33,756 bases of DNA from Blastocatellia bacterium (GTDB lineage Bacteria > Acidobacteriota > Blastocatellia > Pyrinomonadales > Pyrinomonadaceae), in NCBI GenBank assembly GCA_003488005.1, contig DNND01000009.1, forward strand, positions 2,150 through 35,905, given 5' to 3'. Both the position numbers and the translations under genes were made by a program. Shown here one piece after another: positions 15,954 through 24,132 of this stretch. How positions within the stretch are numbered: position 1 is the first letter of the stretch; each line of letters opens with the position of its first letter. The notes beneath the pieces were generated by a model that ran no database searches, had not been told where the DNA came from, and was given only the letters and a program-made list of their open reading frames with translations.

Positions 15954-16209
15954 CCGGCATTTAGGTACTGGTTCAATTTGGATTCCCAGGTCCGAAGGAC
16001 CGCTAGTTAATAGCCCCGTCCGTGAGGGCGGGGGTTAGAAGCATGATTAGTTTCCGGAGCGCCGAAGGTGCGACAGATCGGTGCCGGCCCTTCGGGCCTC
16101 GGCGATCTCAGAAGATAGCTTCCCCGCCCTCACGGACGGGGCTACTAACTTTCGGTCCTTCGGACCTGAAGCGTCGGCCGGGTTGAAACTGAACCAGTAC
16201 CGGCATTTA
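15954..16209. mobile_element. MITE/REPIN-like palindromic element with 10-bp flanking direct repeats
   Basis: CCGGCATTTA occurs at 15954-15963 and again at 16200-16209, directly bounding a 236-nt palindromic element. Its ends are inverted (TACTGGTTCA 15966-15975, TGAACCAGTA 16190-16199), and internal 22-nt arms at 16012-16033 and 16122-16143 are exact reverse complements. The left half carries hairpins with loop GAA (15989-16001 and 16059-16071); the right half carries hairpins with loop TTC (16086-16098 and 16154-16166). It encodes no protein. The direct repeats look like a target duplication. The element occupies most of the 476-base divergent gap between the peroxiredoxin and the hybrid kinase. 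Confidence 0.7.
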
Positions 16210-16308
16210 CTTAGCACATATAGGTGACGCGCAGCTTTCAACGTCCGTCAGACTTAGTGGTATTATCAACCTTCCCCTACATTCCCCTTTGCTCTCGCAG
16301 ACGAACCT

Positions 16309-18789
16309 ATGTCTAGCAAAGTATCAAATAACGAAGTGGCTCAAAGCTCGAAAGCGTTGGGCGCCGATTTGTATCAGGCCATCTTTCGTCATTCGCGCGA
16401 GCCCGTAGCCATCATCGATCTTCAGGGCGTGTATCTGGAACAGAATGCGGCCCATGCGCAACTGCTGGGTTACACCGACGCAGAACTGCGGAATCAAACG
16501 CCGGCGATTCACCTGGGCGACGAAGTCTTTAATGAAGTCGCACAAGCGCTCGCACGGGATGGAGAGTATCGCGGCGAAGTAGTAAGTAAGACCAAGAGCG
16601 GTGAAACCAGACACCTCGAGTTGTCAGCTTTCGCAATGCGTAACGACGCCGGCGAGCCGCTTTGCTTTGTCGGCATCAAGCGAGACATTACCGAACGCAA
16701 GCAAGCGGAAGAAGCGCTACATCGCAGCGAAGCGGAGTTAACTGACTTTTTTGAAAACGCCGCCATCGGGCTGCATTGGGTTGGACCCGACGGCACGATC
16801 CTGCGCGTCAACCAAGCTGAGTTGGACATGCTCGGTTATACCCGCGAAGAGTATGTCGGCCATAACATCGCCGAGTTTCACGTCGACAAGGACGTTATTG
16901 AAGACATCCTGGCCCACCTGAGCGCCGGCGAAGTCGTAGATGATTACGACGCGCGCGTGTACTGCAAGGACCTTGCGATCAAGTACGTTCGCATCAACTC
17001 CAGCGTCTATCGCGAAGACGGCGAGTTTATCCACACGCGTTGCTTCACCCGCGACATCACCGCCCGCAAGCGAACTGAAACAAGGCTGGCGTTGCAGTAC
17101 GCAGTCACGCAAATTCTTTCTGAATCCAACGACTTCATCGAAAGCGCGGGTCGCATTCTGCGCGCTGTCTGTGAAAGCCTCGATTGGGAAGTCGGCGGGC
17201 TGTGGCGAGTGGACCGGCCGGCAAACGTACTGCGTTTTGTAGAGATATGTCACGCCTCGGAAATGAAAACACCGGAGTTCGATAGGCTGACGCAAACCAC
17301 CACTTTTCACAAAGGCGTCGGCCTGCCGGGACGTATCTGGGCCAGCGGCGAGCCCGTCTGGATTGATAACGTCGTTGCTGATAGCAATTTCCCGCGCGCT
17401 CCGGTGGCCGTGCGTGAAGGATTGCGCGGCGCTTTTGGTTTCCCGATTAAGCTGGGCGAAGAAGTGTTGGGCATAGTCGAGTTCTTTAGCTCGGAAGTTA
17501 GAACACCGGACGAGGAACTCCTCAAACTAGTGGCCGGGATCGGCGGCCAAATCGGTCAGTTCACCGAACGGAAACAGGCGGAAGAAAGACTGGCAGAACT
17601 ACTCGACAGCGAACGGGCGGCGCGCGGCGAGGCCGAAAGAGCTAATCGCTTGAAGGATGAGTTTCTGGCGACGCTCTCGCACGAATTACGCACGCCTTTG
17701 AATGCAGTGATTGGCTGGTCGCGTATGTTGCAGTCCGGCCGCTTGGACCAGGAGAGCGCCACTCACGCTCTGGAAGTGGTTGAGCGAAATGCCTGGGCGC
17801 AGAAACAGATCATTGAAGACATACTGGATGTGTCGCGAGTCATTACCGGCAAACTGCAAATGAATCTCACCGCCGTCGATCTGGTAGCGATCGTGGACGC
17901 TGCGCTGGATGCTGTTCGCCCGGCGATGGAAGCGAAGGACATAAAGATCGAGACCCTGCTTGACTCGAGCCTGCGTTTGGTTTCCGGCGATCCCGATCGT
18001 TTGCAACAGGTAGTTTGGAATGTGCTTTCAAACGCGGCGAAGTTTACGCCTGCCGGTGGCAAGGTTCAGATCGCGGTGGGCCAGAATAATGCGCACGTCG
18101 AAATCGAAGTCAAGGATACCGGGCCCGGAATTGAGCCAAGCTTTCTGCCGCACGTGTTCGAGCGCTTTCGTCAGGCCGATGGCACAACCACACGCACGCA
18201 CGGCGGTCTGGGTCTGGGTCTGGCAATTGTTCGGCACCTGGTAGAGCTGCATGGCGGGACAATAGCAGTGGAAAATCGCGAGGATGGCCCAGGCGCGGTC
18301 TTCACAATTCGTCTGCCGCTTCCCAGCGGCGAATTACGCGCTGAGTCACTGACAAGCACGGCTTCGAGTTTTAATGAGCTGCAGCCCGAGCCGCTGGCTC
18401 TGCAAGGATTACGGATACTGATCGTCGACGACGAGAATGATGCCCTCGATCTAATCAGCATGGAGTTGGCCCAACATGGCGCCCGCGTGACGGGCGTTTC
18501 CAGCGCCGAAGAAGCTTTGCAATCCTTATCGCAGGAAACGTTCGACGTCCTGATAAGCGACCTCGGAATGCCGCAGATGGACGGTTACGATCTGATACGC
18601 CAGGTTCGAAAGCAGGAAGCCGGCAGGCAGAAGCCAATTCCGGCGATTGCGCTTACGGCCTACGTGCGCGTCCAGGATCGCATGCACGCGATTCTGGCCG
18701 GCTACAGCACTCACGTCGCGAAACCAGTCGAAGCAAATGAACTATTGACCGTGGTCGCAAGTCTTGCGGGCCGACTTGGCAAGAGCTAA
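16309..18789 (+). CDS. Hybrid histidine kinase PAS-PAS-GAF-HisKA-HATPase-REC
   Basis: The protein has 826 residues. Two PAS domains (about 20-130 and 140-255, each ending in an RDIT-type PAC segment) are followed by a GAF domain (about 262-420) and a coiled coil. HisKA carries SHELRTPL with His458. The ATPase domain includes NVLSNAAKF and GGLGLGLAIVRH, and a C-terminal receiver starts near 701 with Asp751 in SDLGMPQMDGY. No membrane segment is present, so it senses an intracellular cue; the PAS domains could hold heme, flavin or another ligand, but no diagnostic residue was found. The kinase-receiver half is strongly similar to that of the 3228 gene, suggesting duplication with sensor swapping. 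No clear ribosome-binding site precedes the ATG. Its stop lies two bases from that of the converging gene. Confidence 0.94.
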   Translation: MSSKVSNNEVAQSSKALGADLYQAIFRHSREPVAIIDLQGVYLEQNAAHAQLLGYTDAELRNQTPAIHLGDEVFNEVAQALARDGEYRGEVVSKTKSGETRHLELSAFAMRNDAGEPLCFVGIKRDITERKQAEEALHRSEAELTDFFENAAIGLHWVGPDGTILRVNQAELDMLGYTREEYVGHNIAEFHVDKDVIEDILAHLSAGEVVDDYDARVYCKDLAIKYVRINSSVYREDGEFIHTRCFTRDITARKRTETRLALQYAVTQILSESNDFIESAGRILRAVCESLDWEVGGLWRVDRPANVLRFVEICHASEMKTPEFDRLTQTTTFHKGVGLPGRIWASGEPVWIDNVVADSNFPRAPVAVREGLRGAFGFPIKLGEEVLGIVEFFSSEVRTPDEELLKLVAGIGGQIGQFTERKQAEERLAELLDSERAARGEAERANRLKDEFLATLSHELRTPLNAVIGWSRMLQSGRLDQESATHALEVVERNAWAQKQIIEDILDVSRVITGKLQMNLTAVDLVAIVDAALDAVRPAMEAKDIKIETLLDSSLRLVSGDPDRLQQVVWNVLSNAAKFTPAGGKVQIAVGQNNAHVEIEVKDTGPGIEPSFLPHVFERFRQADGTTTRTHGGLGLGLAIVRHLVELHGGTIAVENREDGPGAVFTIRLPLPSGELRAESLTSTASSFNELQPEPLALQGLRILIVDDENDALDLISMELAQHGARVTGVSSAEEALQSLSQETFDVLISDLGMPQMDGYDLIRQVRKQEAGRQKPIPAIALTAYVRVQDRMHAILAGYSTHVAKPVEANELLTVVASLAGRLGKS

Positions 18790-18791
18790 TC

Positions 18792-19340
18792 TTATACTTT
18801 GTAATCTGCGCGCTCAGTCGATGCCTCATCAGGATCAGCCCCGCCGCCTTCTACCTGAATCTCAGGATCAACCTGAAATATCTGTCCATTACGTAACGTA
18901 ATTGTAACGGTGCATTCTATGGTCGAGCCGGTAGCCCCCGCAGCTAGATAGTACGGACCGATCATTGAATAGAAGCCCTGCACGTTGCAACCAGCGCTTT
19001 GCCCGTTCTGGCTTTTTATTTGGCTGCCCGTGGCTACTATCGACTGAGAATTGCCTATCGGTTGGTTGTTTTGATCCACGAAGGGGTTGTTACTGCCGGG
19101 AAAATCTATTTCGAAGGTGGTCACCGGCTGGCCATTTCCCGGCGCTGTATCAAACGCAGTGAAAACAAAGGGGTAACCGGCTTGTACCGTAAGAGTACCT
19201 TGACCTTCTCCTTGCCAGCTACCGCCCTGCGGTTGTTCGGAGAAGCCGTAGCCCATAGCCAAAATCGGCTGATTAGATTGATGTGGTAGCGAGCGGGTGG
19301 TAGATGAAAAAGCGACATCGAGTGAATAATTTGTAGCCAT
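18792..19340 (-). CDS. Unrecognised 182-residue protein, beta-rich, downstream of Ser/Thr kinase
   Basis: I do not recognise this protein. ATG 19340 is chosen because AAGGA lies about eight bases before it; the longer frame to 19400 has no such support. The sequence starts MATNYSLDVAFSS, has no signal peptide or membrane helix, and is rich in Gly, Gln, Asn, Ser and alternating beta-strand patterns (GQGTLTVQAGYPFVFTAF, IECTVTITLRNGQ). Two cysteines occur (118 and 143). The tail is acidic (PDEASTERAD). It follows the Ser/Thr kinase gene by 83 bases on the same strand, so it may be co-transcribed; being a kinase substrate or partner is conjecture. Confidence 0.6.
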   Translation of the reverse strand: MATNYSLDVAFSSTTRSLPHQSNQPILAMGYGFSEQPQGGSWQGEGQGTLTVQAGYPFVFTAFDTAPGNGQPVTTFEIDFPGSNNPFVDQNNQPIGNSQSIVATGSQIKSQNGQSAGCNVQGFYSMIGPYYLAAGATGSTIECTVTITLRNGQIFQVDPEIQVEGGGADPDEASTERADYKV

Positions 19341-19423
19341 GGGGCATCCTTTCAGTTGTGGCGTTCTCTCTGCGCGAGCCCAACACCACTCGGTGACCAA
19401 GGTCGTTGCCTGCGGCTGCTCTC

Positions 19424-21667
19424 TTACTTCTGAGGTTGGCCGGAATGCGTGGCAACGAGCTCTTGAAAGCCGGGATCTTTTCTGAGTTCCAATAACTCGG
19501 GATCACGGCGAAATTCTTCCATTGAATAACCGGCTTTCAACGCGGCGGCCATAGTATCCAGCGCTTGGCGTCGCCGGGCGCACATTTCATAAACTGACAC
19601 CAGCCGCGACAAAACGGATGCGCTCCTATCGAGCGCCTCTGCGGCCGCAGCCTCCGTCAAAGCATCTTTCTTTTCGCTGCTCTTGCTAAGGCACAGAGCG
19701 AGCCTGCTGTGTAGATCGGCGTCGTTTGGCTTGCTCGACAACTCAGTGCGAATCATTTGTATGGCGGTGCGATAAGCCTGTTTAGCTTTCTCTTCATTGC
19801 CTGGCGTCCAACGATAAGCGTCGCCCAGGTTGGCCCAGTTCTGCGCGTTGTTGGCTCCTAGTTGCACGGCCTGCTCCATAGCCGTTACCGACTGCTGGTA
19901 AAGCCCCTGAAAAAAAAGGCTGGTGCCAAGGTTCGAATAAGTGACGCCTGATGGCTTGATCTGTAAGGCTTTTTGATATTCCGCCGAAGCCTCAGCAAAG
20001 CGGCCTTGCATGTGATAACTACCGCCCAGATTGCGATATCCCAGGTGGCAATCGGGCACCAACTTAGTAACATCGGCGAACGCCTGTTCAGCTTCCGCGT
20101 AACGCGATTGGCGAAAATAGAAGTTGCCCAAAGTAAAATGCAGGTCCCAATCGTTTGGGCGGAGTTGTATCGCTCTTTTATAAAACGTTTCCGCTTCTGG
20201 CCAATGTTTTCTGAATCGCTCGACATCGCCGAGCCCACGATGCGCCTGCGCATTCAATGGGTCAACGAGCAGCGCTTCCTTTAACTCCGCTTCCGCCTTG
20301 TCATACTCGCCCTTTTCAACCAGCACACGCCCCAGACTTACCCGGTTACCCGCGAGCTGCCCATTAAGATTCACAGCCTGCTGAGCGTTTGCAAAAGCAG
20401 TGTCCAGCAGTTGCTTATCGCGGTTGGTTTGATACTTGGTCAAGTAGAGAATGCCGAGGCCGCCGTAAGCCGGCGAGAAATTCTTGTCCTTGGCGAGCGC
20501 GGCCTGGAAATCCTGCAACGCGGCATTTACGTTTTCCTCTTTGTCATATCGTTCCAAAAATTGCGAGCCCTGTTGGAACAGTTCGTAGGCACTCGCGTTG
20601 GCATCGAGTCGCGTTAGACCGGGTGCCGCAGCGGGGCCGGCATTCGCGAGAGAACGCCGTTTGAGGGCGAATGCTCCAAGCGCGCCGAATGCGAGGAGAA
20701 CTACGAGCGTAGCAGCGACGATCTCAGCTCTCTTGTGTTCGAGTCGCCAAGTGCGCAGCTGCCAAGCCACGTTGCGGACGCCACGTCCAGCCGAGGAAGT
20801 AAAAATTGACGATTGGGTGGTCTGTTTCGTACTGACCTGGTTAATCTCGTCAATTAGTTGCTCCGCATTTTGTTGGCGCAGTTCCTTCTTCTTTTGCAGT
20901 GAACGCATGACCAGCGCATCGAGATCGACCGGCACGTCAGAACGCATGCGTCGTGGCGATTGTGGATTGCTGCCCACCAGCACCTGGATCACCGCTGCCA
21001 GGGTCGCGCCGGCGAAGGGTCGGCGACCGGTAAGCATTTCGTAAGCGATTGCGCCGAAGGAAAAAATGTCGGCGCGGGCGTCGATTGGTTCACCTAAAGC
21101 TTGTTCAGGAGACATGTACGCGGGAGTGCCGACGACGGCACCCGCCATAGTCATGGCATGCAGCGTCGCTGCTTCCGTATCGATTTTGCCGGCGTCGTGA
21201 AACTGTTTTGCCAGGCCGAAGTCCAGAACTTTTACCAGGCCGTCGGCGGTGATTTTTATGTTGGCAGGTTTCAGGTCTCGATGGATGATGTTCTTTTTAT
21301 GAGCGGCCTTAAGGGCCTCGGCGACTTGCGCGGCGATGCTGAGCGTTTCTTTCAGCGACAGCGGTCCTGCCAGCAGGTGATCCTCGAGCGTTTCACCTTC
21401 GACCAGTTCCATCACCAGCACCGGCTTGCCCTGGTGTTCTTCGACACCGTAAATTGCGGCAATATTTGTATGGTTCAGCGAAGCCAGCAACTGTGCTTCA
21501 CGCTCAAAGCGCATCAACCGCTGAGGTTCGTTAACCAACGCTTCTGGTATGAACTTGAGCGCCACCGCGCGATTGAGTTTCAGATCTCGCGCGCAGTAGA
21601 CCTCACCCATTGCACCCTCGCCGATTTTCTCAGCGATTTGGTAGTGGGAGATGGTCTGGCCTATCAA
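19424..21667 (-). CDS. Membrane-anchored Ser/Thr protein kinase with TPR domain
   Basis: A PknB-type kinase of about 747 residues. The start is set at TTG 21667, preceded by AAAGGTGG and directly followed by the family opening IGQTISHYQIAEKIGEGAMG. Motifs: glycine loop GEGAMGEV (16-23), ATP-binding Lys38, catalytic HRDLKPAN (129-136), DFG (149-151), GTPAYMSPEQ activation segment and DIFSFGAIAYEMLTGRRPF. One transmembrane helix lies near 316-335, followed by roughly 400 residues of TPR repeats (for example AHRGLGDVERFRKHWPEAE and SNLGTSLFFQGLYQQS). This places the kinase in the cytoplasm and the TPRs outside the inner membrane, a common Acidobacteriota design. The likely role is envelope or stress sensing. 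Upstream of it, divergently, lies tag. Confidence 0.92.
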   Translation of the reverse strand: MIGQTISHYQIAEKIGEGAMGEVYCARDLKLNRAVALKFIPEALVNEPQRLMRFEREAQLLASLNHTNIAAIYGVEEHQGKPVLVMELVEGETLEDHLLAGPLSLKETLSIAAQVAEALKAAHKKNIIHRDLKPANIKITADGLVKVLDFGLAKQFHDAGKIDTEAATLHAMTMAGAVVGTPAYMSPEQALGEPIDARADIFSFGAIAYEMLTGRRPFAGATLAAVIQVLVGSNPQSPRRMRSDVPVDLDALVMRSLQKKKELRQQNAEQLIDEINQVSTKQTTQSSIFTSSAGRGVRNVAWQLRTWRLEHKRAEIVAATLVVLLAFGALGAFALKRRSLANAGPAAAPGLTRLDANASAYELFQQGSQFLERYDKEENVNAALQDFQAALAKDKNFSPAYGGLGILYLTKYQTNRDKQLLDTAFANAQQAVNLNGQLAGNRVSLGRVLVEKGEYDKAEAELKEALLVDPLNAQAHRGLGDVERFRKHWPEAETFYKRAIQLRPNDWDLHFTLGNFYFRQSRYAEAEQAFADVTKLVPDCHLGYRNLGGSYHMQGRFAEASAEYQKALQIKPSGVTYSNLGTSLFFQGLYQQSVTAMEQAVQLGANNAQNWANLGDAYRWTPGNEEKAKQAYRTAIQMIRTELSSKPNDADLHSRLALCLSKSSEKKDALTEAAAAEALDRSASVLSRLVSVYEMCARRRQALDTMAAALKAGYSMEEFRRDPELLELRKDPGFQELVATHSGQPQK

Positions 21668-21748
21668 AAGAGAGCCACCTTTCAAACTGGAGTTATGTAA
21701 AGGACGACCTGAGGACAAACACCTTTGCGGTGCGCGGACTTTACCAGA

Positions 21749-21776
21749 TTGACCCGCAATACACAATAAATATAGC
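21749..21776 (+). promoter_or_regulatory. Candidate promoter for tag
   Basis: TTGACC (21749-21754), a 16-nt spacer and TATAGC (21771-21776), about 48 bases before the tag ATG. Both boxes are recognisable but imperfect, and the surrounding sequence is AT-rich. The assignment rests on sequence match alone. Confidence 0.4.
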
Positions 21777-21823
21777 AGTCATAAACTTTCACCCGAGCGA
21801 AACTCTTTTGCTAAGATGGGCCC

Positions 21824-22378
21824 ATGACAAAGCGTTGTGACTGGGCCAGGACTGACCTCTCAATTGCCTATCACGACAAAGAGTGGGGTGTGCCGGTCCA
21901 TGACGATCGCATGCTGTTTGAGTTTCTTATTCTTGAAGGCGCGCAAGCCGGGCTTAGCTGGGAAATCATTTTGCGCAAGCGTGAGAACTACCGTGCCGCT
22001 TTCGATCGCTTTGACGCCGGGAAGATCGCGAAATACAACGACAAAAAAGTTGCTAAACTCCTCGAAAACGCGGGTATCATTCGCAACCGTTTGAAGATCG
22101 CCGCCGCGATCCAAAACGCACGCCTTTTTCTTGAGGTGCAAAAGGAATTCAGCAGCTTCGACACTTACATCTGGCAATTTGTTGGCGGACAAACGAAAAA
22201 AAGGAAGCGCGGGCAAGCCATAGTGGCAACCACTGCCGAGTCAGATGCGCTGAGCAAAGATCTTTCGCGGCGCGGTTTCAAGTTTGTGGGATCAACTATC
22301 TGCTACGCCTTTATGCAGGCGGTGGGAATGGTCAACGATCACAACCCAACCTGCTTTCGTTATCACGAAGTTGGCTAG
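21824..22378 (+). CDS. tag: DNA-3-methyladenine glycosylase I
   Basis: A 184-residue base-excision repair enzyme that removes 3-methyladenine from alkylated DNA. It keeps the zinc site of the family (Cys5, His17, His173, Cys177) and the base-recognition residues Tyr16 and Glu38 in ILEGAQAGLSW. Other family blocks are YHDKEWGVPVHDD, FVGSTICYAFMQAVGMVNDH and the signature start KRCDWA. Length is normal for the family. It is followed after 12 bases by a lipoprotein gene with its own strong ribosome-binding site, so the two may be co-transcribed, though their functions appear unrelated. Confidence 0.97.
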   Translation: MTKRCDWARTDLSIAYHDKEWGVPVHDDRMLFEFLILEGAQAGLSWEIILRKRENYRAAFDRFDAGKIAKYNDKKVAKLLENAGIIRNRLKIAAAIQNARLFLEVQKEFSSFDTYIWQFVGGQTKKRKRGQAIVATTAESDALSKDLSRRGFKFVGSTICYAFMQAVGMVNDHNPTCFRYHEVG

Positions 22379-22390
22379 AAGGAGCAAACC

Positions 22391-22816
22391 ATGATTCGAC
22401 TTGTGAGTACTGTCAGCCTCTTGATTGCGGTTGCCTTTCTGCTTTCCTGCCAGAGCTACTCAACAGGTTTGCAGCAGAGCGTGGCGCGTGCTGATGAGAT
22501 GTCCGCCGTTGCGGCGTTGAAGACAATCGCCACCGCGCAACAAGCTTACGCTCTAAGCAACAGCAGCTCTTACGGGAGCTTTCAACAACTTTGCCAGGCT
22601 GGTTTTCTCGATGAGCGTTTCAATTCCGTTACACCCGAAATAAAGGATTACGTTTTGTCCATGGATGTAAACGCGGATTCCTATCGTCTTAACGCGGACC
22701 CCGCGCGCGCCGGCGAACAGGCCGGCCGCCATCTTTACATGGACTCGACTTCACCGTTAATTCGCGTCAACGCAACGCAGCCGGCAACCGCCAAAGATCC
22801 GTTAATGCAGCCTTAG
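22391..22816 (+). CDS. Lipoprotein with a type IV pilin-like C-terminal domain
   Basis: A 141-residue protein with a lipoprotein signal (LLIAVAFLLSC, lipid-anchored Cys20). The mature part reads AALKTIATAQQAYALSNSSSYG, then LCQAGFLDERF and DYVLSMDVNADSYRLNADP. That order (helix, short loop, beta-sheet) is typical of the soluble part of minor pilin or pseudopilin proteins that normally carry a prepilin leader. Here the prepilin leader is replaced by a lipobox, so it would be anchored in a membrane rather than built into a fibre. GAAGGAG precedes the ATG. No pilus genes are adjacent. Pilin similarity is from pattern recognition and needs a structural search. Confidence 0.75.
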   Translation: MIRLVSTVSLLIAVAFLLSCQSYSTGLQQSVARADEMSAVAALKTIATAQQAYALSNSSSYGSFQQLCQAGFLDERFNSVTPEIKDYVLSMDVNADSYRLNADPARAGEQAGRHLYMDSTSPLIRVNATQPATAKDPLMQP

Positions 22817-22836
22817 CCCGTTGTCCGATAAGCTTT

Positions 22837-23089
22837 AGGAAGCTCTGATCAAGTAAGACGCATAGGTCTGCTTCGGACTTTCGACGCGTAGCGGCAGTAC
22901 GAATTTAGCCCGGCCTTTCAAGGCCGGGAACGGTCAAGAAAGTGTTCGGGTCGCGTAGCGACGCTTGAAATCACCGCGAACTCAATCGTCGCTACGCGAC
23001 GAGAGCAGGCAACACTCTGATCCCGGCGTTGAAACGCGGGGCTACATTCGTAGGGACGCTACGCGTCGAAGACTTGATCAGAGCTTCCT
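22837..23089. repeat. Palindromic intergenic element, family IV copy A, with outer inverted arms
   Basis: The outer arms at 22837-22854 and 23072-23089 are exact 18-nt reverse complements. They enclose a 189-nt core (22881-23069) related to the copy at 28614-28803. Core hairpins: 22909-22928 (GC-rich stem), 22950-22962 (GTCGC, loop GTA) and 22988-23000 (GTCGC, loop TAC). The core ends also pair with each other. It fills the gap between two converging genes (stops at 22816 and 23146). No gene is seen in this 329-base gap. Confidence 0.85.
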
Positions 23090-23145
23090 TTAGCTTGTCG
23101 TCCCGCCCCGACAAACTAAAAATTTATCGGATATTTTGCCGGACA

Positions 23146-24132
23146 TCAGGGAACGATTTCCTGGCCTGCCGCGTCGCGCCGAAGTTGATCGATGATTGAA
23201 CGAATGGCAGGTGCGAGACTGCCGTTAGGCGCTAACGCCAAATATTTTTCATAAGCGGCGACTGCATCTTTGTACTTTTGCTGCTTCTCATACGCCGCCC
23301 CCAGCAGTTGATAAATCACCGGTTCCGAGTCTGAAAGTTGATCAATTGCTTTGCGATACTCAACAACCGCTTCCGCATACTGCCCTCTGTCTTCAAACAC
23401 GCGGGCCAATCCCACATGGGCCTCAGGCTGAAAACCCTTCGCTTCCCTAATCGAGCGGCGAAACGAGTTGATTGCTTCTTCGATGAAGGCGGCTTCGCGG
23501 TTGATGCGCCCTTCCACTGCCGAGGCTTCAGCGTAAACGGGACGGTCGCGGCGGGCCGCATCGATTTCGCTTAACCCTTTCCGATACTCATTCAGATCGA
23601 GCAAGACGCGCGCGAGGCCGACGTGCGCGGCAGGGAATGAAGATCGAGTTTTTAGCGCTTCGTTATAAAGATCTTCGGCCTTGCGGCGCGATTGATCGTC
23701 TTTGGCTTGCTCGCGCGCTGCCTCCGCTTGCTGGAAAAGCAATTCGGCTTGATCACTCGTTGGCAGCAACCTCACCGATACGCTTCTCTTTCCGGGGAGC
23801 AGCCGCGTGGTGCTTTCTTTAAAACCCATCGCTCTTACACGCAAGGCGTGACTACCCGCGGAAACTTTTATTTCAAGTTTGCCCGACGCGTCCGTCTGTC
23901 CGCGACGGATTTCATCAATCCAAACAATCGCGTTGGGTTCGGCGGTGATCGCGAGACTAGAAACTGGCGTGACAGCTGGGACGGGTTTCGAAGAGTTGCG
24001 CTTCTGCGCACTTGCCCAAAAAAAAGGGCCGGACAGCGAGGCCATCAAGAGTGCGGCGACGACAAAACAAAGTGGGCGGGCACCAGCCCCGCCCCTAAAC
24101 CCAAGTTCACTATGATCCCTACTCAATCTCAT
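23146..24132 (-). CDS. PEGA-domain plus TPR protein, membrane-anchored or exported
   Basis: A 328-residue protein. A hydrophobic segment (LCFVVAALLMASLSGPFFWA, about 21-40) acts as signal or anchor. A PEGA-like domain follows (about 58-122: LAITAEPNAIVWIDE, then SGKLEIKVSAGSHALRV). Residues 128-320 form TPR-like repeats, for example AHVGLARVFEDRGQYAEAVV and YQLLGAAYEKQQKYKDAVAA. The ATG overlaps the stop of the preceding lytic transglycosylase gene (ATGA), so the two are translationally coupled and may act together at the cell wall. PEGA domains are surface-associated beta modules, and TPRs mediate protein contacts. No enzymatic motif is present. Confidence 0.85.
   Translation of the reverse strand: MRLSRDHSELGFRGGAGARPLCFVVAALLMASLSGPFFWASAQKRNSSKPVPAVTPVSSLAITAEPNAIVWIDEIRRGQTDASGKLEIKVSAGSHALRVRAMGFKESTTRLLPGKRSVSVRLLPTSDQAELLFQQAEAAREQAKDDQSRRKAEDLYNEALKTRSSFPAAHVGLARVLLDLNEYRKGLSEIDAARRDRPVYAEASAVEGRINREAAFIEEAINSFRRSIREAKGFQPEAHVGLARVFEDRGQYAEAVVEYRKAIDQLSDSEPVIYQLLGAAYEKQQKYKDAVAAYEKYLALAPNGSLAPAIRSIIDQLRRDAAGQEIVP

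Noticed and set aside
21101..21700. 199-residue open frame on the plus strand
   Set aside because: It is antisense to the kinase domain of the Ser/Thr kinase gene, whose motifs are unmistakable on the other strand.
22881..23069. Simple rho-independent terminator
   Set aside because: The hairpins are strong but none is followed by a convincing T-run on either strand, and the element is far longer than a terminator.
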